Notes: a model not told the origin generated them from the sequence alone. Positions 24,374 to 38,140 are shown, numbered from the stretch's first letter. The stretch: 64,000 nt of DNA from Lonicera japonica (GCA_021464415.1 CM038468.1:43091001-43155000); one strand, 5' to 3'. Program-made: numbers and translations.

Positions 24374-26507
24374 GACACCTCAATTTGAATATTTTAATTG
24401 TTATTTTATTTTACTTATTTTGGATATTTACCAAAATGACAATCCTTCTTAATTTCTTTCTGGCCTTATACTAAATTAACATTTACATTGAATTTTAATA
24501 CGATGATGACGATGATACATGCCATGTGGTACTACTCAAAAAGTAGTTATATACCATTTTTTTTATTTGTAAAATGACAATAGTACCCCCTCTTTTTTGG
24601 TATAATGACAATAATAACCTTAGCTTACACATTGTCTATTATGTCGGTCATTATTGAGTGTTGGTTCCCCTGTGAACGCTATCTTGGTCGAATTTGTGTC
24701 TGCCAGTTAAAAATTATTTTGTTTTCTTCAAACAAAACATCAGTCAAGAATTTAGAATAAAATTAATTAATTAAAATAAATTATGGTACATGATTGGTGC
24801 AGTTGTTATTTTTTTAACTACTTTTGTTGGGGATTTGAACCCCTACTTTCTCAGTTGGTATCTATCAATTATGAAATTAACTAATAAAATTAAATAATTG
24901 TAATTAAGTTTGAATGGGAAGAGTGCCGCTTCTACTTACATATGTTTGATTACTAATATAGGCTAGTAAAAGAGCTTAATTTGATACGCAAAATGGCTCA
25001 ATTTATTAAAAAACAAAGGCACCCATAGCATTATGCACAAGTTATTCAAATACAAGGCAAATCTAAAGCATTTTTTTTAATTCAACTTAAAATTAAAATG
25101 CTATAGTGAATTATTCAATAGCTTTTTATATTTTATTAGTTTTGCATCATTTATTCTTTACATATATATATATATATAATATGTAAATATATCTGTGTCA
25201 CCCATTTGTGTAAAAAAATTCCACAATCAATATATATGTTAAAAGACAAGAACTAATTACAGCAAAAGTTAATCAACGTCATGTTGTGTTTGTGTTAAAT
25301 TAATGACTAATGTATTTTAAAAAATAAAATTTTTGGACTTAAGACACTTTTAAATTTACTATTGGATAAGCCCGCCAATTGATTGTTAATTAGATTAAAT
25401 ATTATTAAAACACCTCGTAGTACTTGAAGTATCCTTTAGATAAAACAATATTTAACAAACAACAAATTTAAAATGAATTTGCAAAATCTTTTAAGACCGT
25501 TAGATCTAGGCCAAATTTAACTTTTAGGATTTTTTTTCAATCTTTGTCGTGTCAACCAATTTCCCACGAAGCTCTATTTCAGTTATAAGTTACTATATTA
25601 AGTCACCCCCATATTTTGAGCTATTATATGCGCAATTTAGGTACACAATATTTTATATATATATATATATATATAATATATATCTGTTAAAAAGTTAAAA
25701 GTTTTTTCCTTTTTCCTAAACTGAGATGAAAAAGAAAGTGCAGTTATAAAATTACTAAACCACTGGACCCGCTGGCCAATACTTCGGTCAAAATAAACAT
25801 GATATCAGAGTTGACAATGGGCGGAGCAACCATTAATCATAAATATTGGTTTTTACAATTTATTTTTTTCGATATATGATTTATAATCCCAACGCACTAT
25901 ATCGCTGAATAATCTTACTTAATTTTCTAAAAATTTTTGTCCAAGAAATATTGATCCGATATTATTTTGTTGCAAGAAGCTTTAAGTGAAATTAAAGAAT
26001 AATAAAAATAAGATACGTGTGTAAACTTATTAATTAACGTGTTGTTGGTTTCGACCTTCGAACCCTTAACTTCTTTATCTTCACCTAGCTATTTACATAG
26101 GCAATAATAAGGAGGATCAACATGCAATTAAAAACGATAAGATTAAGACCCGTGTGGAGAATATTTACAAAACACAATATATATTTGTACTTGGTTAAGA
26201 TTGACCTTCGTCTATGGATAGAACTGAACTTAATTATATATGTAGTTTTTATTTCTCTATAATCATCAAGAGTAATCAATTTTCATCAACTGTCAACACA
26301 ATCTTCAAAGTTAAAAATAACTCTATTTTCTAATGTTGAATATATATTAATGTGAATGAATTATTTTCTTATTAAATTAAGTAACATGGTGAAAAGTTTT
26401 GAGTTTTCTTTGTTTGAGGTCATGGGTTTGACCGCTCTTATGATAATTATAAAATAATTTATTAATAAATTTTTACTATTTTAGAAGCCCTAAAGGCTAT
26501 TGTTTAA

Positions 26508-26752
26508 GGGCCTATTTGGTTGCATAAATAATGTCATTTATAATTGTTTTATTGTAAATTAACAAATAAACCTTTTCATTTCAACAACAAAATGTGTGAT
26601 GTGGTTTTTTGTGCAAGAATTTGTATGATAGTTATAAGTTATGTAATTTCAATTATATCTTTACATTTTTTCATTTAATATCTTAGATAAGTCACAAATT
26701 AAGCAATTTTAAATTATTCAATTTGTAAATTGGAGGACAACCAAACAGGCTC
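26508..26752. mobile_element. Tourist-like MITE with TAA duplication
   Basis: A 245-bp element. The ends GGGCCTATTTGGTTG and …CAACCAAACAGGCTC are inverted. TAA flanks both sides (26505-26507 and 26753-26755). No coding capacity. Confidence 0.8.
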
Positions 26753-29425
26753 TAAGTTTCTTTTAAATTATTTTTACCCTGGCAAATACACCGTTGAGAT
26801 TACCAGTGTGGGAATGTGCGTATTCTTTATTATCAGAAGATAATAATTATCTTCTTCCTCCTCATCTTCCTTCTTCATCTTTGTCACGAAGTGGGCATAG
26901 GTTTATTGTTCTAAAAACCCTCCAAAACAGTGCAAATTTTTGGAGGAATTGCTGTTGAATTTTGGGGGCAGATTTCGACGACAACCCAACTGCAATACTC
27001 TAGCTCAGGTGAAATTTTTGTCTTAGAACATCGTGTTTAACACGTGCCTCGACAAGATAAATTTATTTATTTATTTTGGTATTAGCTCGAATTTTTCCAT
27101 TGATATTTCCAACATCTAATTGTAAGTTCAAAGAATAATCTTATTTGGCACACTTGCAAATAATTGTGATCGAACCGATTCGCCGCTCTTGGTTTGAATT
27201 AAGCACGTAAGAGAAAACAATTATTACTTTATGCAATAATTTTTATAAGAAAAACAAGAAAAGCTATTCTTTAGCACAACGTAGAAATTTGTGTTAAAAA
27301 AAATTAAATAAAAAGAGGATAGATTTGATTCCTTAATTTAAATATTGTACCATGTTATCTCTAACAACTTTCAATCCTGAAATTAATGGAAAGAAGAATA
27401 TATAGTTCTTGAAATTATTTTATATTAAGTGATGCGGTGGATTGATAGTCTTAACACACCCCCAACGTGTGGCGTGTACCTCTGATAGCATGTTAGATTT
27501 CAGAACATCCAATCTAAAACTAATTGACAATGGGTGAAGTAGCATCTAAATTTTATATATTGCTTTGTGAAAATCCACTCTTCCAATTTGAGATTGGTAG
27601 TCTCAATAAATTACATATATACATTAAACAGAGAAAATCCCCTTAAGAATATATTGCAATTCATAGCTAGTGAAAATGAAATGGTGTTGAATTTCTATTG
27701 GGAGTAGCTAGCATGATTGAACAAGTTAATTAGTATTTTAAGTCAACCATCCAATTGGTGTTCCACTTAATTTGGTAATCGGTATATTTTTTTTTAGTAC
27801 AAGTAATTATCTTAATTTATTTAATTTTAAGAGTAGATGAGAAAATTAATAGCTGTTAATTAACTAAGTGGAGTTGATTCATTCTTCTACATGCCTCCAT
27901 AACAAATAAATTCAATCTCGTCTTTGGTTAAGATTAAATTTATTTGTTAGCAAAACTCACAATTTCTCACTAATGCAAACTTGGTAACTCGTATTGGTAG
28001 GCCTAGATTCCCACAAACTAATTTTTATCATTTTTTTATTTCTCTAGATCGTACAGATTTAGGCTAGAAACTGATCGTTATCAATTTCGAATTTTATTCT
28101 CTATTTAGAATTAAACTTTTTTGACCGACCATTTTAATTCATATATATATATATGATATACAGATTTTTTTATTTTATTTTATTTTTTTAGCATGGAGGG
28201 CCTAAGGCACTGTTTGGAAACGTGGGAACTTCGTAAACCATTCACATCGTTGGACCAAAGGATTTAAAGGAAGAACCATTTTAATTTGCATATATATATA
28301 TATACCATTGACCATTTTTTATTCATTACCCTTTTTGTTTTAGCATAATGTTTACATAAAATATTTGATGTTACGTATTAAAAGTTGACATATAAAATTT
28401 CATTATAATAGAGTGGCAACTGGCAAAGCCTACCGTAGATATTTGGTACAATTCACCCACCTTTTAGCATTTATAATCATGACCGCGCATTAAATAAAAT
28501 TGTCCTCTTTTTTTGAAATAAATAATAATAAAAAAAAAAGGCAGTTCATTTCAAGAATTAAAATATTATTGTTATTTTATTTTATTAGAAAAATTAGTGG
28601 ATATTATTTTTAAAATGAATATATTATATTCACTAAATTTCATCAAATAATTTATTTAATGGGAAATGGAATAGTGCCATCAATGAAACCCATCAAACCT
28701 TGACCGCAAAGGAAAGGGACAATTTGGGTTCGCCAAAATAAATAGTTGATGGGGGTGAGTTTGAGAGATATAAAGTGGAGAGCATGATTAAGGGAAGAGA
28801 AAGGTGTAGAAATGTTAGAAGCCGAATGGGAGGATCCAACGAAAGAAGAAGTTGCCAGAAGTAGAAATGTTAATAAAATTCCTCTAATACCAAATTGATT
28901 TTCTCATATTGCTATATAATTCTCGACCATACAACTTGCTAGGTTATTAGGAGATAATGCACAAAGAGGTAGACACCAAATACAAATACAACTCCTAATA
29001 ACAGATAGCATGGATAAACGCTAATAAAAAGTCACTGAGATAATAATTAAAAAATTCAATGACCGAAAATGAATATATATATATATATATATCAATTTTT
29101 ATTATACTCATTTCTAAATTGAGTTTATCAGTGAAAATTTATGAAAATGATGTACTTGTTATAAATAATCCACCAAATTTTATAAAAGCATATGTCCGTT
29201 TACTTCTTGAAATGAATTATCCTCTCTTTTTTAAGCTATTTATAATGAAGTATCATTTGTATTTAATTTATTGGAATTTAAGTTTAACGATTCTTGATAC
29301 AATGATTATCAAAATTCTTGACTATGAAGTGTGAACGGTTTTAAGAAAGTGGAGGCCTGTTAACCCTTAACAATTATCCAAATAAAAGATAAACTTAATT
29401 AATAGCATATTAATATTACTAATAT

Positions 29426-29837
29426 GTGTAGCGGAATGGTACATACTTTTCACCGTAAGATATGGTGGGTATCTCTCTAAATTTATATATTTTTGTTGTA
29501 TTTGGGGTCGATGATCCCTCAAATATTGTTATACTAAGTAGATATACCATGATTAGTATGATAAGTACTTGATAATCTTGTTAATTTATAATAAATAATT
29601 GCGTGGTGTAATTTATGATATGCATGAAGACATGAAGACACCATAGTGAATCATCTATATTACTTAAAAAAAATAGTTTCAATTATGAAAAAAAATTCAA
29701 ATTGAACCGTTAGGTTTTTTAGCATCATGTAAATATAAGTAAAATGTTCAATCATTAGCTCAAAACCTAAAATAGTGTTAATTTAGATAAGTATCAACTA
29801 TAACCTATGGTGAAAAGTACGTACCATTCCACTAGTC
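29426..29837. mobile_element. Mutator-like MITE with exact 9-bp duplication
   Basis: The inverted ends contain GGAATGGTACATACTTTTCACC on the left and its inverse (TGGTGAAAAGTACGTACCATTCC) on the right. TACTAATAT is repeated exactly at 29417-29425 and 29838-29846, the 9-bp duplication expected for Mutator-like elements. The interior has no open frame. Confidence 0.8.
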
Positions 29838-32812
29838 TACTAATATAATAAAAAGACTAATAATTACTTTTTATTATTAAATTAAGGTTGACAGGAAGCA
29901 TATAAAACATTACTAAAATATCAAAAACAATCCCAGCAGCTCCCTTTAAAGATTATGTTCTGTTTTATGCCTACAAATATTCCTTAATTATATAGATAGC
30001 TATCTCACCTATCATGGCTTTTAATTTTTATATAAATATATATATAGTATAAGCGATGGGTAAGGATTGAATGAGAGACTCAAATTGTTACACTCTTACA
30101 ACTTGCAATACTTAATTTGTTAACCTTTCGGACAATTCAATCCTTAAATATTATATTTTTCTTTACTTCAAAACGTTGAAAAACATAGTTGAACCTTACT
30201 CACAAATTGATACTTAATTGTTACACAAACTATCAAATTATGTTTAAGGTTTTTAAATAATTTTTTTAACATTGATATCGCCATGCTAATGACGCTAGCT
30301 AGAAACCATAGCTACTTTAGACACCAAGCAGTGACGAAAAAAAGATTTGAATATGAGGCTAATAACTTCATTTTTTTTTTCTTTTTTATAAGTAATACAA
30401 ATTTTGAAATTACATATTTAACACAACTGGTAGACATGACAAATCTTGCGTATACCAACTATCAAAACTTTGCAATGAACGTATCATTGCAACCCAAAGC
30501 TGCGATAAATTTTTGCACAATTAAAGATCATAACAAAATAATCTTCTTTTTTTGAGAAGATGACAAAATAATCTTGCATCTAATTACTACACATAGTTAT
30601 GCTTTTGGTAATTTTATGGAGATCCCTACCCTAAAGAACATTGACATGTATATTTTTAAAGTATACAATTTAATCTTATTTAACAGTTACTTTGTTAATT
30701 AATGTTTATTTTTATTACAATAGTTGTATCGTTTTTGAAACGAGTAAGGCCGGTCATTTATTGTCAAAATCAAAATGTATCTGGACCAGATGTTAATTTA
30801 TAACTAATGTATATTAAATGTTTCATTTTATAAAAAAAAAAAAAGAGTTATCATATCAACGTGCACTTTTTGCCCCTTAAAGTATGACTTCCATCTCACT
30901 TTTGTCTTCAATGATTCAATTTGCTCATATAAAACCACAATATTTAGACATTTTTCCAATTTAGTCTAGTTATTGATGCCCATTAAAATTGATGACGAAA
31001 ATTACACGTGCGCATCTGCCTATTTCCTGAGAAAAAAGAAGTATTTAACCCTTTAAATTTCCTTATTAGTTGATTTTGTTATAGTACCGATAAAGAATTG
31101 AGAACACACATACCAAGAGATAAAATTGAAATTTGAAAGGATTAAAAACCTCTTTTGCCTTTGGAAAACAGGCACGTGATGCGTATGTGTGATTTCCGTG
31201 ATCAATTTTAAGGGATTGTCTACAATTGGACTAAGTTGGAACATTGTCTAAATATTGGGGTTCTATGTCAGCAAATCGAAACAATGGGGAAAAAAATGAA
31301 ACGCATAACCTACTTTAGGGCAAAACGTTTAAAACGAGTAGCATTAGACCTCTTTAAAAGTAGCCTTAATCATAACTCTCAGAGTATCCAAGCAATATCT
31401 TCCCAATTGCACCTTTAATAAATTCTTTTGGTCTCTAATAAATTCGAGAAATTAAGTCTAGTGGGTTTTGTATATAAATATAGATAGGCTAGGGGTTAAT
31501 ATTAAAGTATATTAAACATCCCTTTCTGAGTTAATTATGGCATTGGGTTCCTATAGGTTTAATACCCGTGAACCCAACTACCTAGCACTGAGCCCACCTA
31601 ATTACATAATTTTATCATGTGCTACTTCACTAAATGTTAGGATTTATAAAGGACAAATGTATTGTCAACGTCTAAATAGTTAATGTCAAATTAGTGTAAG
31701 TATATTGTACAATTGCTCAAGATATTGTTTATTTTCAAGGGCGGATTTACTTTCGTGTTGATCGAGTTGTAATCTGGTCCAAAAATCTTTTTAAAGATGT
31801 AATATGTAAAGTTTTTAGTTTTAGTTAACCCAGTCCTATTTAAGTATATACATAATTACATTAGTTCGATCACCACTCCAAAAATTCCGGTTGCGACCTT
31901 ATTTATTTTAATAGAAATAAATAATAGGTATGTCACTCTTTCTGACCATATGGTTTGTTGTGCACATGTACATGACGTGTGCACAACTCATAGATAGATA
32001 ATTTTAGTAAGAAACAAATTAAAAATGGCACTCTTGTCTCAACAATTACTTAATTAGTACGTATACCTTCTTAAAACTTTAGAAAAAAAAAATATAGAAG
32101 TATGTAAGGGCATGGGTTTAATGTGAGATAATTCAAAATATTAGGGTTGTCTCTCAAAATTATATTTTCTACTAATGACCCTTACATAATACTAATATTT
32201 GTTTTAAGAGATTATATTATTAATTCTTAAGGTTTTAATACAAATAGCATACCTATATAAAATCCACTTTATATATTATTATAAAAAGTTTTATTGCCTG
32301 TATGGCTCATGATTATTTGTAAAGAAAAAATATGAATATATTAATTCATTTTTAATATATAATTAATAGAGTAATTTTTTATTTTGTTGAAATGAATTGG
32401 AATTTGCGTAGCCTGACCCAATTTGACTAGGTTCAATGATTGGCTTATTAATATTTTTTTAATAAAACAAAAAAAATTGTGGAATTATAGAACTATTTTA
32501 CTATGTTGTAGTGTGCTAATGATTATTTCCGAAACATTTTCTGGCCTAGTCTACACATTCACACATAAATAAAATAACCTCTTTTTCTTTTTTAAATCGT
32601 GGCATACACTTTTTAATGGAATAACGCTACTTAATGCCCCCGCGTCAGCTTATTCAGGGGCGTGACGACATTTAATTAGTTTTGTAGGTAAGGGTAAATT
32701 TTAGATACATCATACCATCTGCAATGCTTAAGTTAAAAGTGTAGGTTAAAAGTGTTTATTTAGCCTACCAATTGAGAATAAAATGCAGCGGAAAAAGTGT
32801 AAAAAAGCCTTC

Positions 32813-33004
32813 CACGATACATCATGTATCGGGAGAGAAAAAAAATGTATTAAACGACACATCAAGTATCGTGCAACACCCCAAACAAAAAAGTGTACAT
32901 TCTCACGACATATCATATGTCACGGGAGGGCATAAATATTTACCCACGACATATGATATGTCGTGGAAGTGTAATTTGTTTCCTCCGATAGATCATCTGT
33001 CGTG
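32813..33004. repeat. Array of five quasi-palindromes, EnSpm/CACTA subterminal type
   Basis: Five short palindromes are centred near 32823, 32864, 32914, 32955 and 32995, spaced about 40-50 bp. The best is CCACGACATATGATATGTCG (32944 onward, continuing TGG). The others vary it: GATACATCATGTATC, GACACATCAAGTATCGTG, GACATATCATATGTC and GATAGATCATCTGTCGTG. Repeated CGAC/GTCG palindromes are typical of the subterminal arrays that bind transposase in plant EnSpm/CACTA elements. No CACTA terminus or transposase was seen here. Confidence 0.6.
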
Positions 33005-33230
33005 CGAGCTAAAATTTTGTCGGCCTCTAAATTTAACTTGCCTTTACCTTTTTTTAACTTAATATACATTTTTGGCCTGCGCGATGGACCATCTGCAAAT
33101 GCATATTTGGCTTTTTAGCCTACGCAGTACAGATGGTCTCAGACAATAAAAATCTAAAACTACTTTTTAACATAATCTCTTACTTTTATAATGATAACAA
33201 GAAGTATTTATTTAGATAGATAAATAAATA

Positions 33231-33874
33231 CTCCTTCCGTTTTAAACTGCTGGTCCTTTTTAGAGAATCCAATTTATTAAGAACTTAGCCCCTGTTTGGT
33301 TGCTTACTTTTTTTTTTTTCCCCAAAATTTTAAAAACTCAACTCAAAACCAACTCTACTTTCACACTTTCCAAAATTTATTTCACTATACTTTCTCTCTC
33401 TAAATTTTTTTTTTAAAACGCCATAACTTTAAATCCAAAAATCCAAAAATAATAAAAAATATATATTTGAAACCTACTCATCGAGATCTATAAAATAAGA
33501 TCCATTGTGACTATTTTTTGAAATTTTTTGTGCATTTTTTTCATTGGTTGAAAAAAAGTCAAACAAAACCAAATTCACTTTTCAACATAAAAACTCTAAC
33601 TCAAAAATTCAACCAAACACCAAATTTTTAAAAACTTATCTAAAAAAAAAAAAAAAGAGAGGCACCAAACAAGCCCTTAACATCATTATTATCCTTTTTA
33701 CTTAATTTGTATTGACTTTCTCTTTTTACCATTTTCTTTATTCAAAACTTTTACTTAAAAAGTGAAAGTACAAAAGGGCAAAATAGGCATGTATTTATCT
33801 TTTATGAAAAGTGGATATTTATTTTGGGACATCCAAAAAATGAAAGAGGGACTAGCAATTTGAGACAGAGGGAC
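33231..33874. mobile_element. Stowaway MITE (TA duplication) with a Tourist MITE inside
   Basis: The left end CTCCTTCCGTTTTAAACTGC and right end (inverse: GTCCCTCTGTCTCAAATTGC) are Stowaway-type termini. TA flanks both ends (33229-33230 and 33875-33876). A complete Tourist-like element at 33288-33676 is inserted in it. Confidence 0.8.
33288..33676. mobile_element. Tourist-like MITE nested in the Stowaway
   Basis: A 389-bp element. The ends GCCCCTGTTTGGTTGC and …GGCACCAAACAAGCCC are inverted. TTA flanks both sides (33285-33287 and 33677-33679). Confidence 0.8.
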
Positions 33875-34188
33875 TATTTTTTAATGAAATTTTGTGGGTA
33901 TAATTTTTAAAATGGGTAAATTATTTTTACCAAATTTTATAAAAAAATTAAACTTAAAAGTTGGTGATATGATCCATACAAAATTTAAATGGGTGAAAAT
34001 AAACATATATGTTACACTTTTATTACATGCACCCACTTCGGATTTGGAATTTTTTTATGAAATTTTAGAGAGATGATCTACTCGTTATAGATATCATCTT
34101 CACTAAATTTTACAAAAATGTCATCTATTTACCTCTCAAAATGAACGATCCTTATTGTTCTTAAAATAAAGGAATTCTCTTCCGAGAG

Positions 34189-36299
34189 CATTTTCGTAGG
34201 GCTTAGTACTATCTAAAACAACACCACTTAAATTTAAAAAAAAATAAAAAACAGTTAATAATGGGGTCGGTCAAAAATATATCCCAAAATATATTGTGTT
34301 ACAATTCATTTGGCCCATACATATAATATGAGAAAGAAAGTTATGAGCAACATAAATACATTTATATTTCTTTAATCAAATAACATTACTCATTTCTTTG
34401 TTTTTTTCTGAATAATTTAGTCAGCGCAGTACATCATAAAACGATTCAACTATCCAAATTTTCTGACTAACGCCAGTGATCGACCCAACTCATCATTAGA
34501 ATAAAGCTATATATATGAAGCACCACTGGCCACTTGATCAGTTATTGGGTAGATCTGTAACTATAACAGTATTACTACTGTAAGATTTATATTCCCAATA
34601 TACATGATTATATCCGAGTTTAATGTGCCCACGATATTGGTAGTTAAAACGGGTAACTATTCATTTCTGTAAAAAAAAATGTTTGTTGTATTCCATTGTC
34701 GGCTTATTATCGGTACTTTTATCATTATTTATTTGAATTTGAAATTAAAATGTTAACTTTCATTGTAAAAGTACGTATTACTGTGAATAAAAAAGAATTA
34801 TTGCATGTATAAGAATTTATGCTCTGTTTAATGTATATTTAATTTTTTATATATAAATAAATTATTAACATGTACATTTAAAATACACGTTAGCATGCAT
34901 AACCCATTAATATGTTCAACTTCTTTTTCTTTCCATATTTTTTCTCCTCTTCTTCTAAAAGGGAATACTTCATTAATTTGTAGTGGATAAACATTTTTTA
35001 ATTTCTTGCATTTATAAATTTATTATTTCAAAATTTATATTTAATTTTTCAGTGAAATACTTTATGAAATCAAAATTGATAAGTTATGATAAAGTAGTAA
35101 ACGATAATCATGATGAAATTATTTGTCACGCCGAAGTTGATGTTTTGTGAGGTGACAATATGAAAAATGTAGTATCCTTTTGATGTAATTCGTATAACAG
35201 GAGAAAAAGAACCTTACTTATTGCTTAACATCTTTATTGATGTAATACGTATAATGTACAGGAAAAAAAAGAATTTTACTTCTAGCTTAATATTCTTCTT
35301 TTAAAGAAGAAGAAGAAACCGGGAGAGGGGGGGGGTTAGTGTAGATAGGCCTTATTTGGTATTCCCAAGAGAATAGAAAGTACTGTTGACATATAGCAAA
35401 TGTTCGATATTCCCAAGATAATCAAAATTAATGCCCATGCAAGTTGATTGTTCAAAGTGATATGCATGAATACAATTCTATGAACATATAAGGTCGAAAG
35501 ATTAGAGCATGAGCACCACAAGTTTTTTTTTGAATAACTGTACTCGGAGGGATTTAAATACAAATTCTCCTACTAAATAAATTGTTTTTTATAAGGATCT
35601 AGTGAATCACTAGATCAACCCCATAGAGTCTAGCATCACAAGTTCACAATTAATGTATAAAGATCGAGTTCATTTCTTGTATGAAAGTTTGAAAGCTTGA
35701 CAAAAGAAGTAACTTTTTTCTTTTTTGGTTAACAAAGTTTAAGAGGGGACACTATTCTAATTTATGATTAGGGCATGTCACAAGGTTTAATGGGTGTTTA
35801 CAATAATTCTTATCGACTGCTTATAAAAAAGCACTGTTAGCAACAATATTCAAACCAAAGCCTAAAGCATCAGCAATCATCTAACTAAAAGTTTACCATA
35901 CCACATGTCTTACCCTTTAGAGCATATTAAGTGTCGTTCTCCAGCCAATATGTTGGAGGGATAGATCAGTGGGGTTGGCACACTAATAAATCCCTAGAAT
36001 GAGAATGACTTGCACACAGGACAAAAGCACTATTCTATGCCATTCTCAGGCTGTATGTATTCTTTTAGGAGATGAAAACCGATCATAGCAGGAGAAACAT
36101 TGAATGCCCACGGTAAACACAAATAACAAAACAGAAATTATACTTCGTTGATTAAAAATCAAGACCCAATGGTTTTAAAGACTATATATAAATCAACTCA
36201 TGATTTAATACAAGTCAAACAAGAGACAACTCCATTTATTTGCAATCAAATAAAATGTTTTAAATTATGAAAAAAAAACAAAATATCACTGTTTTTTTT
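34189..36299. other. Intergenic, no gene seen
   Basis: AT-rich sequence. The only structure I can support is a two-copy tandem repeat of about 57 bp at roughly 35182-35294 (GATGTAAT.CGTATAA … TTACTT) and a short G run at 35326-35335. Confidence 0.55.
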
Positions 36300-38140
36300 A
36301 AACAGAAAACGAATATATTATAAAAGATAAGTAGCAAAATTAGACAACCCCCCCATGCGGCTTAGAGTTTTGTCATACATATCACCATTTGCCACATGCA
36401 AAAGAGAGGAGGGGATATGATCATAATATTTATACAAAAAAGAGGAATTTCTTCCGAGAGAAGCTAAGCCATCCGCCATCTTATTAGCTTCTCGGTAATA
36501 AGTGCTTATCCAAACAGCTTCAAATTCCTGAGTTAGAGCAAAAATATCCTTCACCGTCTCGTGATACATTTGTATCATCGTGAGGTCCCTGCGGATCATT
36601 TGTAAAACAGTATAGGATTCAGTACGTCTCTCTAAATGTAATTTGGTAATATTTTGGTGTTTTGCCATAATTAAACCGTCTCTTGTAGCCTAAAGCTTAG
36701 CTAAAAGATTTGAAGCTATGCCAATATTTGTAGCTAGAACCATAATCAGTTTTTCGATTTGGTCCAGAATAATCGCCCCAATGCCTACCATGCCCCATAT
36801 TACTGGAATATGCCTCGTCGATATTAAGTTTATAATCAATGTGTGGTGATATGGACGCTAATAGGGCTGAAAAAATAGAACCGAGAACCGATCCGGACCG
36901 AACCAATAAAAACAGGTTATTTTCGGTTCTTCGAAATTTGCTATTTTTTAACGTTGCGGTTCTTGTCTATTTGTTAACGGTTCAGTTAACAGTTCTTAGT
37001 ATAATTTCTTTCCAATAACCGTTAAAGAATCGTTATTGAATTTTTCCTTCTAAGCTCAATTCCAATGCTTAGGAACCGAACAGTTAGAAACGTTAGAATC
37101 ATTATTTCTTTTCAATAATTGTTAATATTTTGGTTTTTCTCTTGTTAACGGTTAACCAATAAAACGAAAGAATTGAATAATTGTTAATATTTTATTTTTT
37201 CTCTCGTTAACGGTTAACTGATAAACTGGAGGAACCGAACCGTTAGAACTGGTTCGATTCTTAAACGGTTCTTTACTTTTTCATACTTAGAACCGAACCG
37301 TTGTGATATAAACGGTTCGGTTAACAATTCTTCCAAAATTGATTAGGAACGAAACTAGTCCCAGCCCTAGACGCCAAGCTAGATGAAGAAGTATTTTGTG
37401 ATTGCCCTTCGTAGCTCGGAGTAGGACAGTAGTTGAAAAATATTGGCTATAACTAGTGTCGAAAGTTCGTAAAATGGGATCATAATCAATAATAGCATTA
37501 CGAAAGATGGCATTATTTCAAGCCAGCTACATAGACCCGAAAAGAAATAGGCTTTTGATATAAAGATCCCTATGCATGCATGCAGTTCCATGGAAAAAGA
37601 ATTAAGTAGAATTTAAGTGTTCCCAATCCACCCAAGTAACACGGCATCTAATATGTTGAAAGATGGGGCATTTAAGAAAGCAATGTGTAGTCGCGTCTAT
37701 TTCACAACAAAAGGGAGCATCGAGGGGTAGGGAGAATAAATTTTTTTAAAAGATTAGCAGCTGTGGGTAAGGAACCATTAGGAATTTGCTAAAAGAAAAT
37801 TTTTATTTTGGGAGGACAAGGCATTTTCCAAAGTTTTCGCCGAGAAAATTGAGAGAATAAAGGGTTAAAACATTTAATGAAAAACCAGTGATACGAAGAT
37901 TTGATTGTATAGGTGCCAACTGGATTAAGAGCCCGAAGAGGAGTATATGGACCTTGCACAAAGGGAATAGTAATACCCCTTATTTGATGAAGTAACCAGT
38001 TTGGAACCGTATGCGATAATTCATCAATATCCCATTTTTTAGAAACATGATCAATAAAAGTTCTGATTTGGACATTAATATTATCAATAGGCCAATTAGG
38101 GGAGATTTGTTGAATTAGGGGATAATTCATCAATATCCCA
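36290..38140 (-). mobile_element. 5'-truncated L1-type LINE remnant
   Basis: Minus-strand fragments are in the order of the 3' end of plant L1 ORF2: a zf-RVT-type region (37789-38133, with LWKMPCPPKIKIFF and, further down, a broken Cys/His part), then an RNase H domain (about 36700-36850: DYKLNIDEAYSS, GAIILDQ; and 36318-36668: STYYREANKMADGLASLGR). Frameshifts and stops occur throughout, and a hAT-like MITE splits it at 36862-37369. The poly-A end probably corresponds to the plus-strand T run at 36290-36299. The 5' part, including reverse transcriptase, is missing. Confidence 0.75.
36862..37369. mobile_element. hAT-like MITE inserted in the LINE
   Basis: The ends TAGGGCTG and CAGCCCTA are inverted. 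The 8-bp flanks GACGCTAA (36854-36861) and GACGCCAA (37370-37377) differ by one base, as in an old hAT target duplication. The interior is full of GGTTCGG/CCGAACC and GTTAACGGTT motifs in both orientations. Confidence 0.75.

Larger units (their letters stand above)
24204..32700. other. Large gene-poor intergenic region
   Basis: About 8.5 kb of AT-rich sequence upstream of NPF copy B. I find no frame with coding character. Supported contents are a Tourist-like MITE (26508-26752), a Mutator-like MITE (29426-29837), a diverged fold-back MITE near 29080-29300, and tRNA-like B-box remnants (for example GGGGTTCAAATCCCC on the minus strand near 24840). The rest looks like unrecognisable repeat debris. 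Confidence 0.6.
33177..34188. mobile_element. Fold-back MITE interrupted by a nested Stowaway MITE
   Basis: The left part (33177-33230) and right part (33875-34188) together align with the 19201-19571 element. The left part reads CTTACTTTTATAATGATAAC, and the right part has AATGAAATTTTGTGG, AAAAGTTGGTGATATGATCC, the GATGATCTACTC…ATCATCTTCACTAAATTTTA fold-back motif and CCTTATTGTTCTTAAAATAA. The Stowaway at 33231-33874 interrupts it. End coordinates are approximate. Confidence 0.6.

Noticed and set aside
32813..33004. CRISPR-like repeat array
   Set aside because: This is a plant nuclear genome, the repeats are imperfect palindromes of changing sequence, and spacing is irregular; a transposon subterminal array fits better.
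32772..33062. Open frame of 96 codons over the palindrome array
   Set aside because: It follows the repeats, has no domain resemblance, and the palindromes explain the sequence better than coding constraint.
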